Source: Janthinobacterium lividum PAMC 25724 (GTDB lineage Bacteria; Pseudomonadota; Gammaproteobacteria; Burkholderiales; Burkholderiaceae_D). From it: a stretch of DNA of 64,000 bases. Below the pieces are notes generated by a model. That model saw nothing but the letters and a program-made list of their open reading frames with translations. It was not told the origin of the DNA and searched no databases. Both the position numbers and the translations under genes were made by a program. The DNA lies in assembly GCA_000242815.2 (NCBI GenBank), contig AHHB01000031.1, positions 45,424 through 109,423 of the forward strand, given 5' to 3'. Of this stretch, positions 44,243-53,788 are shown piece by piece (position 1 is the first letter of the stretch; the number at the start of each line of letters is the position of its first letter).

Positions 44243-45400
44243 ATGAAGTTATCCAAACTCGTTCTATCCCTGCTAGGCAGCCTGCTGATTGCAAACGCAT
44301 ACGCGGCCCCAGCCACTTTGGCGGAACGCTGGTCCACCTTGCGCTTGGAGCAGCCGAAGCTGCAGATCCGCGATGCGGCGCGCGCGCTGGGGGTGTCCGA
44401 AGCGCAATTGCTGGCAAGCAATATCGGCAAGGGCGTCACGCGACTGCAAGCGGACGGCAATCAGCCGCGCGAAATCATGCGCGCCGCGCTGGACTTGGGT
44501 ACGGTGCAAGCGATCACGCGCAATGAAAACGGCGTCATCGAAACGACGGGCGTTGCCAGCAAATTCAAGCAGGCGGGCGACAAGTCGGAACAGGCCGACG
44601 TCAAGCAGGATCCAGAAACCGAAGCGCGCCAGCGCAATATCGCAGGCGGCTACCTGGGCGGCAGGATCGACCTGCGTTTCCACTTTGAAAACTGGAAATA
44701 TGCATTTGCCGTGGAGCAAGCGGGCCGCGATGGCAAGCCGACGCGCAGCCTGCAATTCTTTGACGCCAACGGCACTGCAGTGCACAAGATTTATGTGCGC
44801 AGCGAAGCGGGCGTGGCAGTCTACGACAAGCTGGTGGCAACGTTCCGCCAGCCACAGCAAAGCACCGAGCTGAACGTGCTGGCCGTGGCGCCCAAGGTAG
44901 TAGAAAAGCCGGATGCCGAGATCGACGTCAAGGAATTCCAGCTAGCCTGGACAGAGATGACGGATGTGCACCAGTTTGCGCAAATCATGCGTGAATTCCA
45001 TGTGACGCGCGAACAGGCCCTGCGCCTGGCGCCGCCCGGCGTAGCCGAGCGCGTGACGCCGGCAGCGCTGCGCACCCTGCTGGAAAATGCAGCCAAGGAC
45101 AAGGTCGCGATCATGGTCTTCCTGGGCAATGAAGGCGTGACGCAGATCTACAGCGGCAAGGTCGAGAAAACCATGGCCGGCGGCGGCTTCTTCAACGTGC
45201 TGGACCCGGACTTCAATCTGCACATCCGCGACACGGCGCTGCGTAGCGGCTGGGTCCTCAAGCGCGGCGGCGTTACTTCCGTCGAATTCTTCGATAGCGA
45301 TGGCACGCAAGTGGTTTCCTTCTTCGGCGTGCGCGAGCGCGGCAAGCCGCAGCCACAGGCTTGGGTGGAGCTGGCCGATTCCTTGCCAAAAGCCAAGTAA
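44243..45400 (+). CDS. HemS/ChuS-like haem-degrading factor with signal peptide
   Basis: 385 residues from ATG at 44243. Two HemS repeats are visible (LAERWSTLRLEQPKLQIRDAARALGVSE, abbreviated, and a second beginning near TEMTDVHQFAQIMREFHVTREQAL). HemS/ChuS proteins bind and break down haem in the cytoplasm. Here the start reads MKLSKLVLSLLGSLLIANAY followed by A and AP, a normal signal peptide, so export to the periplasm is predicted. Repeat 2 keeps GEKxxGGGFFNVLDPDFNLHI-type core. It follows the haem receptor and an attenuator. Confidence 0.8.
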   Translation: MKLSKLVLSLLGSLLIANAYAAPATLAERWSTLRLEQPKLQIRDAARALGVSEAQLLASNIGKGVTRLQADGNQPREIMRAALDLGTVQAITRNENGVIETTGVASKFKQAGDKSEQADVKQDPETEARQRNIAGGYLGGRIDLRFHFENWKYAFAVEQAGRDGKPTRSLQFFDANGTAVHKIYVRSEAGVAVYDKLVATFRQPQQSTELNVLAVAPKVVEKPDAEIDVKEFQLAWTEMTDVHQFAQIMREFHVTREQALRLAPPGVAERVTPAALRTLLENAAKDKVAIMVFLGNEGVTQIYSGKVEKTMAGGGFFNVLDPDFNLHIRDTALRSGWVLKRGGVTSVEFFDSDGTQVVSFFGVRERGKPQPQAWVELADSLPKAK

Positions 45401-45562
45401 GCCGCAGCGGCGAGATGGCAGCGTTGCCGCCCGGCGTATCGGCGCGGCAACAGTTGGACTGCGCGCCGCGTGCCGGTCTCATGTCTGACGCACCTTAGTG
45501 GTATGCTAAGCGCAAGGCCGCAGCGATGGTGCCTGCGTGCTGGTTCCTGAAGAGAGGCTATC

Positions 45563-46504
45563 ATGGCAACCATCATGGCGAACGGCCTCAACATAGCGTA
45601 TGAAAGCGACGGCAAGCCGGATGATCCGTGCGTGCTGCTGGTCATGGGTATGGGCCTGCAGCTGATCTCCTGGCCGGAGCACTTTGTCGAAGGCCTAGTC
45701 GAACAAGGCTACCGTGTGGTGCGCTTCGACAACCGCGACAGCGGCTTGTCGAGCAAAATGGCGCAGGCGGGCAAGCCGTATCTGCCGCTGGCCTACGTGA
45801 AGAGCCTGCTGGGCTGGCCCCTGAAAACTTCCTACACCCTCGACGATATGGCCGACGATGCGCTGGGCTTGCTGGCAGCCCTGAGCGTAGATCAGGCGCA
45901 TGTGATCGGCGTGTCGATGGGTGGCATGATTGCGCAAGTGATGGCGGCCCGCGCGCCGCAGCAGGTGCTCAGTCTGACCTCCATCATGTCGAGCAGTGGC
46001 CGGCGCGGCTTGCCCGGCCCGACGCGGGCGGCGCGCAATGCTATATTGCAACGTCCGAAACGCAATGCCAGCGGCGTCGAATTGCTGGCGCACATGGCAG
46101 CGACCATGCGCGCCATCGGCAGCCCCGCCTATCCCGTGGCGGAAAAACTGCTGAACCAGCGTATCGAAGCGGCGCTGCAGCGCAGCAGTTGCCCTGAAGG
46201 CGAGGCGCGGCAAATGCTGGCCATTGCCGCCTCGGGCGAACGCACGGGCTTGCTGGCGAGCATCCGTTGCCCGGCACTGGTCATCCATGGCGCACACGAT
46301 CCCCTGATACCGCTCGCCTGCGGCATCGATACTGCGGCCTTGATCCCAGGCGCGCAACTGGAAGTGATCGAAGGCATGGGGCACGATATGCCGCCGCAGC
46401 TGATCGAGCGTCTGCTCGCCTTGATCGATGTGCATCTGCAAGGTAAGATGGCGCCCCAGATACGCTTCCAGCGATCTCAAGTAACCCGCAAGAAATTAGT
46501 GTAA
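45563..46504 (+). CDS. Alpha/beta hydrolase
   Basis: 313 residues, ATG at 45563 after GAGAGG. Oxyanion strand VLLVMGMGLQLISW, nucleophile elbow GVSMGGMIAQ (Ser in the middle), Asp in HGAHDPLIP and catalytic His in EGMGHDMPPQ are all present. Pattern resembles the TesA/aclacinomycin-methylesterase-like group of single-domain hydrolases. Cytoplasmic. Substrate unknown. Confidence 0.88.
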   Translation: MATIMANGLNIAYESDGKPDDPCVLLVMGMGLQLISWPEHFVEGLVEQGYRVVRFDNRDSGLSSKMAQAGKPYLPLAYVKSLLGWPLKTSYTLDDMADDALGLLAALSVDQAHVIGVSMGGMIAQVMAARAPQQVLSLTSIMSSSGRRGLPGPTRAARNAILQRPKRNASGVELLAHMAATMRAIGSPAYPVAEKLLNQRIEAALQRSSCPEGEARQMLAIAASGERTGLLASIRCPALVIHGAHDPLIPLACGIDTAALIPGAQLEVIEGMGHDMPPQLIERLLALIDVHLQGKMAPQIRFQRSQVTRKKLV

Positions 46505-46698
46505 TTTCTGGCTTCCACAAGCGGCCTGTGCGATGTTTCCCGCAGTTTGCAGTGCAGCCTGTACTTGTACTTGTACGTGCGCTTGCACTGCGTCGTGGCA
46601 GGCGCCTTGCATAGTATCGGCAACTGTTTGTCATCCATTTACAAGCCCATGCCGGGGATTACTTTGCCGCACCCACCACTCGACTTGCTAGGCATATT

Positions 46699-47616
46699 TT
46701 GAAGACACCTGAGATTGGCATCGCCATTGTGGCACCGGGCGGTTGCGCGCCCGACGAAGCGGCCGTGGCGCGCGGCATTGCCCGCTTGCAGGCGCAAGGC
46801 GCCACGGTTCACAATTACTACGACCCTGAGCAGACATTCCAGCGCTTCGGCGGCACGGATGCCGGACGTTTGGCGCAGCTCAACGCGGCTGCGGCCGACC
46901 CGGACGTGCAAGTGGTGATCGCCTTGCGCGGCAGTTATGGCATCAGCCGCATCTTGCCCGACATCGATTTCGAGCGCATGGCCGACAGCGGCAAGCTGTT
47001 TGTCGGCTACAGCGATTTCACCGCTTTCCACATGGGCTTGATGGCGAAAACGGGCCGTGCCAGTTTTGCCGGCCCGATGCTCTGCGACGATTTCACCCGC
47101 GACGACCCCGAGCAATTTACGCTCGATCAACTGTGGTCTTGCCTGGCCGGTCCGACGCACACGGTGACGGCCACGGCAGCGGGCAATGCGCAGCTCGATG
47201 TGACCGGAACCTTGTGGGGTGGCAACCTGGCGATGTTGCTTCACTTGCTGGGCACGCCGTATTTCCCGGACATCGATGGCGGCATATTGTTCCTCGAAGA
47301 CGTCAATGAACACCCCTACCGTGTCGAGCGCATGCTGCTGCAATTGCTGCATGCGGGCGTATTGCATCGCCAGCATGCGGTGGTGCTCGGGGATTTTTCC
47401 GGCTATAAACTCAGTCCCATGGATAAGGGTTACGATGTCGACGCCATGCTGGCCTATGTGCGCCAGCGCTTGCCCGTGCCCGTACTGACGGGGCTGGAAT
47501 TTGGCCATATCCGCCGCCGCCTTACCTTGCCGTGCGGCGGCCTGGCGCGGCTGCAATCGGATGCTGCCGGTTTCAGCCTGCAGGTCAGCGATTACCCAAC
47601 CTTGTCACGCGCGTAA
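46699..47616 (+). CDS. ldcA: LD-carboxypeptidase (S66 family)
   Basis: 305 residues from TTG at 46699. It removes the terminal D-alanine from recycled murein tetrapeptides in the cytoplasm. The nucleophile serine lies in ALRGSYGISRIL, and the Glu and His of the triad in ILFLEDVNEHPYR and LTGLEFGHIRRRL. GTLWGGNLAMLLHLLGTP is typical. Start codon TTG is less certain; a longer frame is not supported. The DUF418 gene begins 5 bases after its stop. Confidence 0.9.
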   Translation: MKTPEIGIAIVAPGGCAPDEAAVARGIARLQAQGATVHNYYDPEQTFQRFGGTDAGRLAQLNAAAADPDVQVVIALRGSYGISRILPDIDFERMADSGKLFVGYSDFTAFHMGLMAKTGRASFAGPMLCDDFTRDDPEQFTLDQLWSCLAGPTHTVTATAAGNAQLDVTGTLWGGNLAMLLHLLGTPYFPDIDGGILFLEDVNEHPYRVERMLLQLLHAGVLHRQHAVVLGDFSGYKLSPMDKGYDVDAMLAYVRQRLPVPVLTGLEFGHIRRRLTLPCGGLARLQSDAAGFSLQVSDYPTLSRA

Positions 47617-47621
47617 ATGCC

Positions 47622-48821
47622 ATGAGCGCCAAGAGCGCCGTGAACGCCAAATCCGGCAGGTTGCTGCAGCTCGATGTGCTGCGCGGCATCGCCGTGTTTG
47701 GCATCTTGCTGGTGAATATATGGGGTTTTGCCTGGGGCACGATTTCCTTGCGCTACGGCACCTTGCCCGCGCCGCCGCCGGTACTGGACCAGCTCCTCAT
47801 TTTCGCCGTGGCGGCGCTGGCACAATTGAAGTTTTATCCCATCTTCGCTTTTTTGTTTGGCGCCGGCTTTGCCTTGCAGACACGCTCCTTGCAGCGCCGG
47901 CTGGGCAGCCGGGAACAGGCGCAAGCAGCGTATCGACGGCGTTTGCGCTGGCTGCTGGCATGCGGCCTGTTGCATGGTTTTCTTGTCTGGAGCGGTGACG
48001 TGCTGAGCTCGTATGCCGTTGCCGGCATGCTGCTACTGCCGCTGGCGTCCGCCAGACTCAGCCGCGTGCGCAACTGCGCCTGGCTGGTGGCAGCCGGCTT
48101 CCTGCTATTCATTTGTCTATTGATTCCTGTGGGGCAGCAGGGCGGCGCAGCGGACACGGCGCGCGAGTTGCGCAGTTTTGCCGACCGTTACGCGATGTAC
48201 ACGCAAGGCAGCGCGTGGGACGTGGCCTTGCTGCGTGCCAATGACTATCTGGTCTCGCTGCTATACGCCAGCATCATGTTGCCGCATATCATAGTGTTGT
48301 TCTTGCTGGGCATTTTGTGCGTGCGTTTCGGTTGGCTGACGCAGCCGCAGCGCCACCAGCGCCTGTGGCGCCGCGTGCGTGCCGCGGGACTCGGTGTGGG
48401 TTTGCCGTTCAACCTGCTGGCGGCCATCGCCATCGCCTGGCAAGTGGCGGATCCCTATCAAACCGCGCTCGACACGGCCCTGTTCGAGGTGGGTCTGTTC
48501 GCCGGCGGCCCACTGCTGGCGGCCGGCTATGTGGCTGCGCTGATGCTGGCCGGTCCCTTCATGCTGCGCTGGCTGGGCACATGGCTGGCGCCCGTGGGAC
48601 GCATGGCCTTGAGCAATTATCTGCTGCAATCGCTGCTCGGCACCTGCTTGCTGCAGGGGCCGGGCCTGGGCTGGGGTGCTCGATTGCGTCCGGCCGAGAT
48701 GCTGGGACTGGCCGTGCTGATCATGCTGGGGCAGGTGCTGCTGAGCCGCTATTGGCTGCGCCACTTCAGTCAGGGGCCCATGGAAGCGCTGTGGCGCCGC
48801 CTTGCGCGCCTGCCGACGTGA
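47622..48821 (+). CDS. DUF418 family membrane protein
   Basis: 399 residues; ATG at 47622 lies 5 bases after the ldcA stop, so the two are probably cotranscribed. It begins LLQLDVLRGIAVFGILLVNI, the signature of DUF418/acyltransferase-like membrane proteins, and has about ten helices. C-terminal block GRMALSNYLLQSLLGT is also conserved. Function unknown; related proteins may modify or move cell-surface molecules. Confidence 0.88.
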   Translation: MSAKSAVNAKSGRLLQLDVLRGIAVFGILLVNIWGFAWGTISLRYGTLPAPPPVLDQLLIFAVAALAQLKFYPIFAFLFGAGFALQTRSLQRRLGSREQAQAAYRRRLRWLLACGLLHGFLVWSGDVLSSYAVAGMLLLPLASARLSRVRNCAWLVAAGFLLFICLLIPVGQQGGAADTARELRSFADRYAMYTQGSAWDVALLRANDYLVSLLYASIMLPHIIVLFLLGILCVRFGWLTQPQRHQRLWRRVRAAGLGVGLPFNLLAAIAIAWQVADPYQTALDTALFEVGLFAGGPLLAAGYVAALMLAGPFMLRWLGTWLAPVGRMALSNYLLQSLLGTCLLQGPGLGWGARLRPAEMLGLAVLIMLGQVLLSRYWLRHFSQGPMEALWRRLARLPT

Positions 48822-48940
48822 CTGAGTCGCTATCTCGGCTGTAAGCACCGGGCAGCCTCCCTTCCGTAAGCACCGCGCAAGCGTCTATGATGATGACAGG
48901 CAAGGCGATATCGGCCCGGACTTTCACATCTATTTATTAA

Positions 48941-48966
48941 GATATTGCGATATCGCGATATATGAA
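48941..48966 (+). promoter_or_regulatory. ATAT/GCGATATCGC palindrome upstream of the OYE gene
   Basis: GATATTGCGATATCGCGATATATG contains the perfect palindrome GCGATATCGC (48947-48956) with ATAT on both sides. It lies about 80 bases before the OYE start. Related ATATCG/CGATAT repeats precede the ArsR gene, suggesting a shared operator. Confidence 0.5.
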
Positions 48967-49046
48967 TTAGAATGTCTGTCTCGTTGCCCCGCAGAGCCTG
49001 TTGCTCTTCCTCTGGCAGCTGCTGCACTCAAACAAAGGATGAAATT

Positions 49047-50171
49047 TTGGAACACTCGACACTTTTTACAACGACCAGCCTCGGCCCGTACACCTTGAAA
49101 AGCCGTATCGTCTTGCCGCCTCTGACGCGCTCGCGCAGCACGCAGCCCGGCAATATCGCCAATGATCTGATGGCTACTTACTATGGACAGCGCAGTAGCG
49201 CCGGCTTCATGGTGACCGAAGGTAGCCAGATCGAACCACGTGGCCAAGGATATGCATGGACGCCTGGCATACATTCGGCAGAGCAAGTTGAGGGCTGGCG
49301 CAAGGTGACGGCGCGCGTGCATGCGCAAGGGGGCATCATCTTCGCGCAGTTATGGCATGTGGGCCGGGTGTCGCACACCACGCTGCAGCCTGGAGGCGCC
49401 GCACCGGTCGCGCCATCGGCCATCCTGGCGCCAGGGGTCAGCGTATTTATCGAGACGAGTCCCGGCGTTGGTGCCTTGGCGCAGCCGTCGATGCCGCGCG
49501 CCTTGGAGCGTGAGGAAATTACCGAGTTGGTAGCCATGTATGCGCAGGCCGCTGAAAACGCTATGGCGGCTGGTTTCGATGGCGTCGAATTGCATGCTGC
49601 GAATGGCTATCTGATTAATCAATTTATTTCGGCCCACAGTAACCAGCGTGACGACGAGTATGGCGGCAGCTTGAGCAAGCGCCTGCGCTTCCTGCGCGAA
49701 GTCACGCAGGCGGTGGCCGACAAGGTGGGAAAAGATCGTGTCGGCGTGCGTTTTGCACCCTTGTTCCAGAGCACGGACGAAGCGCGCGTCTATTTGGGGC
49801 TGGTCGAAGACGATCCCCATGGCACCTACATTGAAGCGATCAAGGTGCTCGAGGAAGTCGGCATCGCCTATCTGTCCTTGGCCGAAGCGGATTGGGACAA
49901 TGCGCCCGAACTCCCGGAAACCTTTCGCGTCGCTGTGCGCGCCACATTTAGCGGACAGATCATTTACGCGGGAAAATACACGGCAACGCGCGGCGAACGG
50001 GTCATCGAGCAAGGCTGGGGCGACTTGATCGCCTTCGGCCGGCCATTCATCGCCAATCCGGACTTGCCGCAACGCATAGCCAACGGCTGGTCTCTTAATG
50101 CTGCTGATCCGAGCACCATGTACGGCGGCACGGCTGTCGGGTATACCGACTACCCACGCTACGGTGCTTAA
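49047..50171 (+). CDS. nemA: Old yellow enzyme family ene-reductase
   Basis: 374 residues from TTG at 49047, chosen because AAAGGA lies 8 bases upstream; longer frames contain an unlikely Cys-rich start. FMN-dependent reduction of C=C bonds or nitro groups with NAD(P)H. Conserved pieces: LPPLTRSRS (FMN contact), QLWHVGRVSH, FDGVELHAANGYLINQF (substrate His/Asn pair), and DLIAFGRPFIANPDL. NemA-type enzymes are often controlled by a nearby repressor; here an ArsR gene follows by 93 bases. Confidence 0.9.
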   Translation: MEHSTLFTTTSLGPYTLKSRIVLPPLTRSRSTQPGNIANDLMATYYGQRSSAGFMVTEGSQIEPRGQGYAWTPGIHSAEQVEGWRKVTARVHAQGGIIFAQLWHVGRVSHTTLQPGGAAPVAPSAILAPGVSVFIETSPGVGALAQPSMPRALEREEITELVAMYAQAAENAMAAGFDGVELHAANGYLINQFISAHSNQRDDEYGGSLSKRLRFLREVTQAVADKVGKDRVGVRFAPLFQSTDEARVYLGLVEDDPHGTYIEAIKVLEEVGIAYLSLAEADWDNAPELPETFRVAVRATFSGQIIYAGKYTATRGERVIEQGWGDLIAFGRPFIANPDLPQRIANGWSLNAADPSTMYGGTAVGYTDYPRYGA

Positions 50172-50226
50172 GACGGGATTGCCGGTTATCACGGGCGGCG
50201 TATTTGCGCTGTAATCTTGATCGAAA

Positions 50227-50254
50227 ATATCGTAATATGTCGAAAAGTCGATAT
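50227..50254 (+). promoter_or_regulatory. ATATCG...CGATAT inverted repeat before the ArsR gene
   Basis: ATATCG (50227-50232) and CGATAT (50249-50254) face each other, 10 bases before the ArsR ATG. The half-sites match the palindrome before the OYE gene. Confidence 0.5.
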
Positions 50255-50264
50255 GGTGTGATTT

Positions 50265-50570
50265 ATGAGTGTAGATATCAGCGAAGTCCTGAAGGCCCTG
50301 GATAACCCGGGCAGGCTGGCGATCCTTTCCTGGCTCAAGGAGCCCGCCAAAAACTTCCCCGAACAGGCCGTCGATGCCGACGAGGTCGGCGTATGCGTGA
50401 GCATTATCCAGGCCCGCGCCAACTTGTCGCAATCGACGGTTTCCCTGTACTTGGCGGCGCTGCAGCGCGCCAAGTTGGTGACGTCGCAACGGATAGGTCC
50501 CTGGACTTACTATAAGCGCCACGATGAAAACATCGCCGAGTTTCAGCGCGCGCTGAGCGTGATGATATGA
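50265..50570 (+). CDS. ArsR family regulator
   Basis: 101 residues. Winged-helix domain: ALDNPGRLAILSWLKEP at the start, recognition helix SQSTVSLYLAALQRAKLV, wing SQRIGPWTYYKRH. Two cysteines are not placed as in metal sensors, but one (VCVSIIQ, residue about 44) could sense electrophiles. It probably represses itself and the OYE gene upstream; the shared ATATCG half-sites support this (inference). Confidence 0.85.
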   Translation: MSVDISEVLKALDNPGRLAILSWLKEPAKNFPEQAVDADEVGVCVSIIQARANLSQSTVSLYLAALQRAKLVTSQRIGPWTYYKRHDENIAEFQRALSVMI

Positions 50571-50793
50571 CGCGAGAGTCGTCGGCGCACGCGCGCAATT
50601 GAACCAGCCTGCCACTATTGGCTGACGCCTTGCGCAGCGTCCAGACTCGGGCAGTCATGCCCGAGCGGCGAGGATGCACACGGGGAGGGCGCGCGTTTGG
50701 CGTGGGTGTGGTCCAGCGTACAGACTGCGGGCGCCGATCTGGCGCACAGTGGTGCTCAGTCAGATGGCTGACGCTTCTTGCATCGGAGGAACC

Positions 50794-51015
50794 ATGTCGT
50801 TTGAAAATCCCACCATCCACAAAGGCTTTATCATTAGCGCCACGGCCAGCCAGCGCCGCGATGGTCGCTGGGTCGGCTCGTACGTCAGCCTGAACCAGGC
50901 CTGCGGCGCGTATGCCGACACCTGCGACTACGACGATTGCAGCAATGAAAAAGAGGCGCAGCAACTGGCGCTGTCTGTCGCTTGGCGCCTGGCCGACGGC
51001 ATGCAGGCCGCTTAA
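50794..51015 (+). CDS. Small conserved hypothetical protein
   Basis: 73 residues; strong ribosome site GGAGGA 6 bases before the ATG. The sequence has a beta start (KGFIISATASQRRDGRWVGSYV) and three close cysteines (CGAYADTCDYDDC), then a helix. No signal peptide. Unknown family; fold resembles short DNA-free beta domains but no name can be given. Confidence 0.65.
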   Translation: MSFENPTIHKGFIISATASQRRDGRWVGSYVSLNQACGAYADTCDYDDCSNEKEAQQLALSVAWRLADGMQAA

Positions 51016-51028
51016 GCCGTACGCCGCG

Positions 51029-51283
51029 TCAGCTTTTGCGCCGCAAGGCCACCAGCAAGCCGAGCACGGGCAAGAATAGGGCGGTGGCCAGGCGTACGGC
51101 ATTCAATGAAGCCGTCTCCACGCCCAGCACATGCGGCAGGGCCAGCAGTAACAGTGGAGCCGGTACGGCGATGGCAAAGAAAAACAGATACCATGAGTAG
51201 CCCTTCCTCTTGGCCAGCAAGGCAATCAGGGCGCAACCGATCAGGAAGGCCAGCGGTAATTCACAAATTCCATGGTGACGCAC
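51029..51283 (-). CDS. Small membrane protein
   Basis: 84 residues from GTG at 51283. Three hydrophobic helices: LAFLIGCALIALLA, WYLFFFAIAVPAPLLLLAL and ALFLPVLGLLVAL. Hydrophobic pattern and length resemble small conserved membrane proteins, but start and function are uncertain. Convergent with the gene before it. Confidence 0.5.
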   Translation of the reverse strand: MRHHGICELPLAFLIGCALIALLAKRKGYSWYLFFFAIAVPAPLLLLALPHVLGVETASLNAVRLATALFLPVLGLLVALRRKS

Positions 51284-51329
51284 TCTTAGCGGGGGGAGCG
51301 CGATTATACGCGTCTGTGCCTGCGTCGCG

Positions 51330-51551
51330 TTAATTGCCGACCATATCAGACGGCTGCGGCACCCGCTTGCTACCGGCCGGTAAAGCCGCGGGCGGCAGCG
51401 CCGTGATGGTGCCGCGATAGAGGCGTTGCCGGGGATGCGCCGACGCCCCGGTCAAGGCCGCATGCACGCGCTTGTCGCTGCACGGCGTTTCGATCAGCAC
51501 GGGCTTGGTGCATACCTGCTGCGTAGCGCCGCTTGCGGCAAGCGCCATCAT
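51330..51551 (-). CDS. Hypothetical protein coupled to the 68-residue gene
   Basis: 73 residues; its ATG overlaps the stop of the preceding gene (ATGATG at 51551). Contains CTKPVLIETPCSDKRVHAAL and a basic C-terminus. No known domain. The coupled start supports it, composition only moderately. Confidence 0.4.
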   Translation of the reverse strand: MMALAASGATQQVCTKPVLIETPCSDKRVHAALTGASAHPRQRLYRGTITALPPAALPAGSKRVPQPSDMVGN

Positions 51552-51754
51552 CGAGCGCGAATGGCGCGTATTTGCTGGGCCGTTTCCTCGATCTCCCGAT
51601 ACGCTTCCTGGACATAGCCATGGATCGGGTGCTCATCCATCCACGCGACATAGGCGCGTTCGTCGTGCTTGATGGCAAAAGGAATATGCTGGTCGCGTAT
51701 CGATACGGCTGTTTCGCGCACCAGCGAGGCAAATAGCAGCTCCAGAGTTTCCAT
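51548..51754 (-). CDS. Small hypothetical protein, 68 residues
   Basis: ATG at 51754 follows AAGGAG at good spacing. Strongly acidic/charged, with ETLELLFASLVRETAVSIRD and a late helix YREIEETAQQIRAIRAR. No cysteine or membrane segment. Unknown function; the coupled gene behind it is described separately. Confidence 0.6.
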   Translation of the reverse strand: METLELLFASLVRETAVSIRDQHIPFAIKHDERAYVAWMDEHPIHGYVQEAYREIEETAQQIRAIRAR

Positions 51755-51849
51755 GATGATCTCCTTGCGAGACAGCAATACAGGATGACGACTGTAGCAC
51801 AAAGCGCGCCGCGCGCCATGCCGGCGCCTGTGGCGTGCGCGCCCTGGCC

Positions 51850-52419
51850 TCAGGCTGGATGACCGATATGCTCGTACAAAATTACGCAGCCGATGATGAT
51901 CAGCACCAGGCCGCCCAGCAGTTCGGCGCGCCGGCCCGCCAGCGTGCCCAGTACTCGGCCCAGCATGACACCCAGAGTAACCATGACGAAAGTAGAAAAG
52001 CCGATGGCGGCGGCTGTCACGACAATGTTGGCGCCCAGCAAAGCTAAGCCCGCGCCCACCACCATGGCGTCGATGCTGGTGGCCAGGCCGGTGACGGCTA
52101 GCACCCAGAATGAGTGCGACTGGACCGGTGCTTCTTCCTCGTCGGCGTCGGCGAGGGCATTGCGTATCATTAATAGGCCGATGCTGCCCAGCAGGCCGAA
52201 GGCGATCCAGTGGTCCCACGCTTCCACGTATGGCGCCGCCACGCTGCCCAGGGCCCAGCCGATAATGGGCGTGATGGCTTCGATGATGCCGAAGATGAGC
52301 CCCGTGCGCAGCGCTTCGCGCCATTGCGGCTTGTGCAGGGCGGCGCCCTTGCCCACGGCGGCGGCGAAGGCGTCGGTGGACATGGCAAGCGAGAGAGCGG
52401 CGGTGGCTGCGAAATTCAT
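51850..52419 (-). CDS. mntP: Manganese efflux pump MntP
   Basis: 189 residues, six membrane helices. The internal repeat with acidic residues within helices is clear: [16 protein letters not shown] and later [17 protein letters not shown]. These are typical MntP motifs; the family exports Mn2+. ATG at 52419. A long frame further upstream is a shadow of uppP. The upstream uppP gene is 58 bases away on the same strand, too short for a full Mn riboswitch between them. Confidence 0.92.
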   Translation of the reverse strand: MNFAATAALSLAMSTDAFAAAVGKGAALHKPQWREALRTGLIFGIIEAITPIIGWALGSVAAPYVEAWDHWIAFGLLGSIGLLMIRNALADADEEEAPVQSHSFWVLAVTGLATSIDAMVVGAGLALLGANIVVTAAAIGFSTFVMVTLGVMLGRVLGTLAGRRAELLGGLVLIIIGCVILYEHIGHPA

Positions 52420-52477
52420 CGTTGGCTTTCTGTAAAACCTGGCTGGGATGGGAGTGGAAACTGCAAACCCGGCGATT

Positions 52478-53332
52478 TTACCCCAGGTACAGCACCACCA
52501 GCGAGGCCAGCAGGCAATATCCGCCAAAGAAATGCCAGCGCCCCTGTTCCAGCCAGTGCGACAGCCAGCGCAGGGCCAGCAAGCCCGCCAGGAACGAGAG
52601 CAGCATGCCCAGCAGGCTCGGGCCGAGCAGGTGCAGCATGCTATTGCCGTGTTGTAAATGGTCCAGGCTGCCATTTGCCATGGCCTGGTAAAAGCGCCAG
52701 CCCTCTTTGAGCAGCACGGCTGGCGTCAGCACCACGGCCAGGGCAAAGCTGAATTCTTCCGCACTGCGTTGCGGCACGCCCATGGCGATGCCGGTCGAAA
52801 TGGTGGCGCCCGAACGGGAAAAGCCGCGCAAGGGCAGGCACAGGCCTTGTACGGCGCCAATCACCATGGCCTTGACCAGCGACAAGGTGCCGCCTTCACG
52901 CGCCTTCAGTCGCGAGGACGCGATGATCAATATCCCGGCGGCGGCCAGCGCGGCGGCCATCAGTTGCGCATTGCCGAACAGGTGCTCGATTTCAAAACCG
53001 GGCGTATCCTTGCGCATGATGTGGGTAATGCCCTTCAGCAAGCCGAAGCCGACGATGCCCGTCATTGCGGTAGCAGCGGCGAGCAGCAGGACATTGCTGC
53101 GCAAGGCGGTGGCCGAACTGAAATACGTGGCGCGCCAGGATGTCCAGAAGTAGACGATGACGGCGAACATGGTGCCGGTATGCAACATCACCAGCAGCAT
53201 GGTCAGTTCTGGAGACGTGGGGTCCAGGCCCATCAGTTTTTCCGCCATGATGACGTGGGCGGAACTGGATACGGGCAGCAGCTCGGCGAAGCCCTGGACG
53301 ATGGAAAGAATAAATAATTGCAGGAAGCTCAT
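52478..53332 (-). CDS. uppP: Undecaprenyl-diphosphatase
   Basis: 284 residues, about eight membrane helices. Removes one phosphate from undecaprenyl diphosphate to recycle the lipid carrier for cell wall synthesis. The two family motifs are [13 protein letters not shown] (with Glu and Ser) and [13 protein letters not shown] (Arg). ATG at 53332. Provides bacitracin tolerance in some species when abundant. Confidence 0.94.
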   Translation of the reverse strand: MSFLQLFILSIVQGFAELLPVSSSAHVIMAEKLMGLDPTSPELTMLLVMLHTGTMFAVIVYFWTSWRATYFSSATALRSNVLLLAAATAMTGIVGFGLLKGITHIMRKDTPGFEIEHLFGNAQLMAAALAAAGILIIASSRLKAREGGTLSLVKAMVIGAVQGLCLPLRGFSRSGATISTGIAMGVPQRSAEEFSFALAVVLTPAVLLKEGWRFYQAMANGSLDHLQHGNSMLHLLGPSLLGMLLSFLAGLLALRWLSHWLEQGRWHFFGGYCLLASLVVLYLG

Positions 53333-53500
53333 GGGTATCAGGACGCGGGCGTGGCAAAAAGGGCCGCCGATTCTACCTGCCGGTGGCGCCGCGCACGCCC
53401 TGCGCCGGATTACAGTTTGTCCATGTTTTGCAGCCAGGCTGCGTCTTGCCGCTTGAACACGGCGCGCAATGCGCGTTCAGGGCTATCCGATAATTGATGA

Positions 53501-53542
53501 TAGAGGCTAGAGGCTAGAGGCTAGAGGTTAGAGGCTAGAGGC
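53501..53542. repeat. Tandem repeat of TAGAGGC
   Basis: Six head-to-tail copies of a 7-base unit; copy 4 has T in the last place (TAGAGGT). Non-coding. Between uppP and the next gene; no gene is supported in 53333-53788. Confidence 0.9.
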
Positions 53543-53788
53543 TGGCATGGGTCTCTTCCGGCATCCTTTTCAGATGCCATGGCAAGCCGGGACGCCGCCC
53601 GAGGCGCCAGGGTGCCCTGGTTTCATCCTAGCAGGTGGCCAATGCCAGACCATGGTTGAACGGCGGCGGTTCCAGCACATATATTTCCAGCACCAACAGG
53701 CCCGCCAGCAATTCGCCGACGATGACCGTTTCGCCCACCACGGGTGCGCTCTTGCGCTCTTCGGCGCTGTCTGTCGGGCCCGTCAAAT

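Noticed and set aside
46559..46585. Short TGTACT direct repeats
   Set aside because: Only three imperfect copies of a 6-base unit; likely chance.
52420..52477. Manganese riboswitch before mntP
   Set aside because: Only 58 bases separate the gene from uppP, too short for a yybP-ykoY aptamer.
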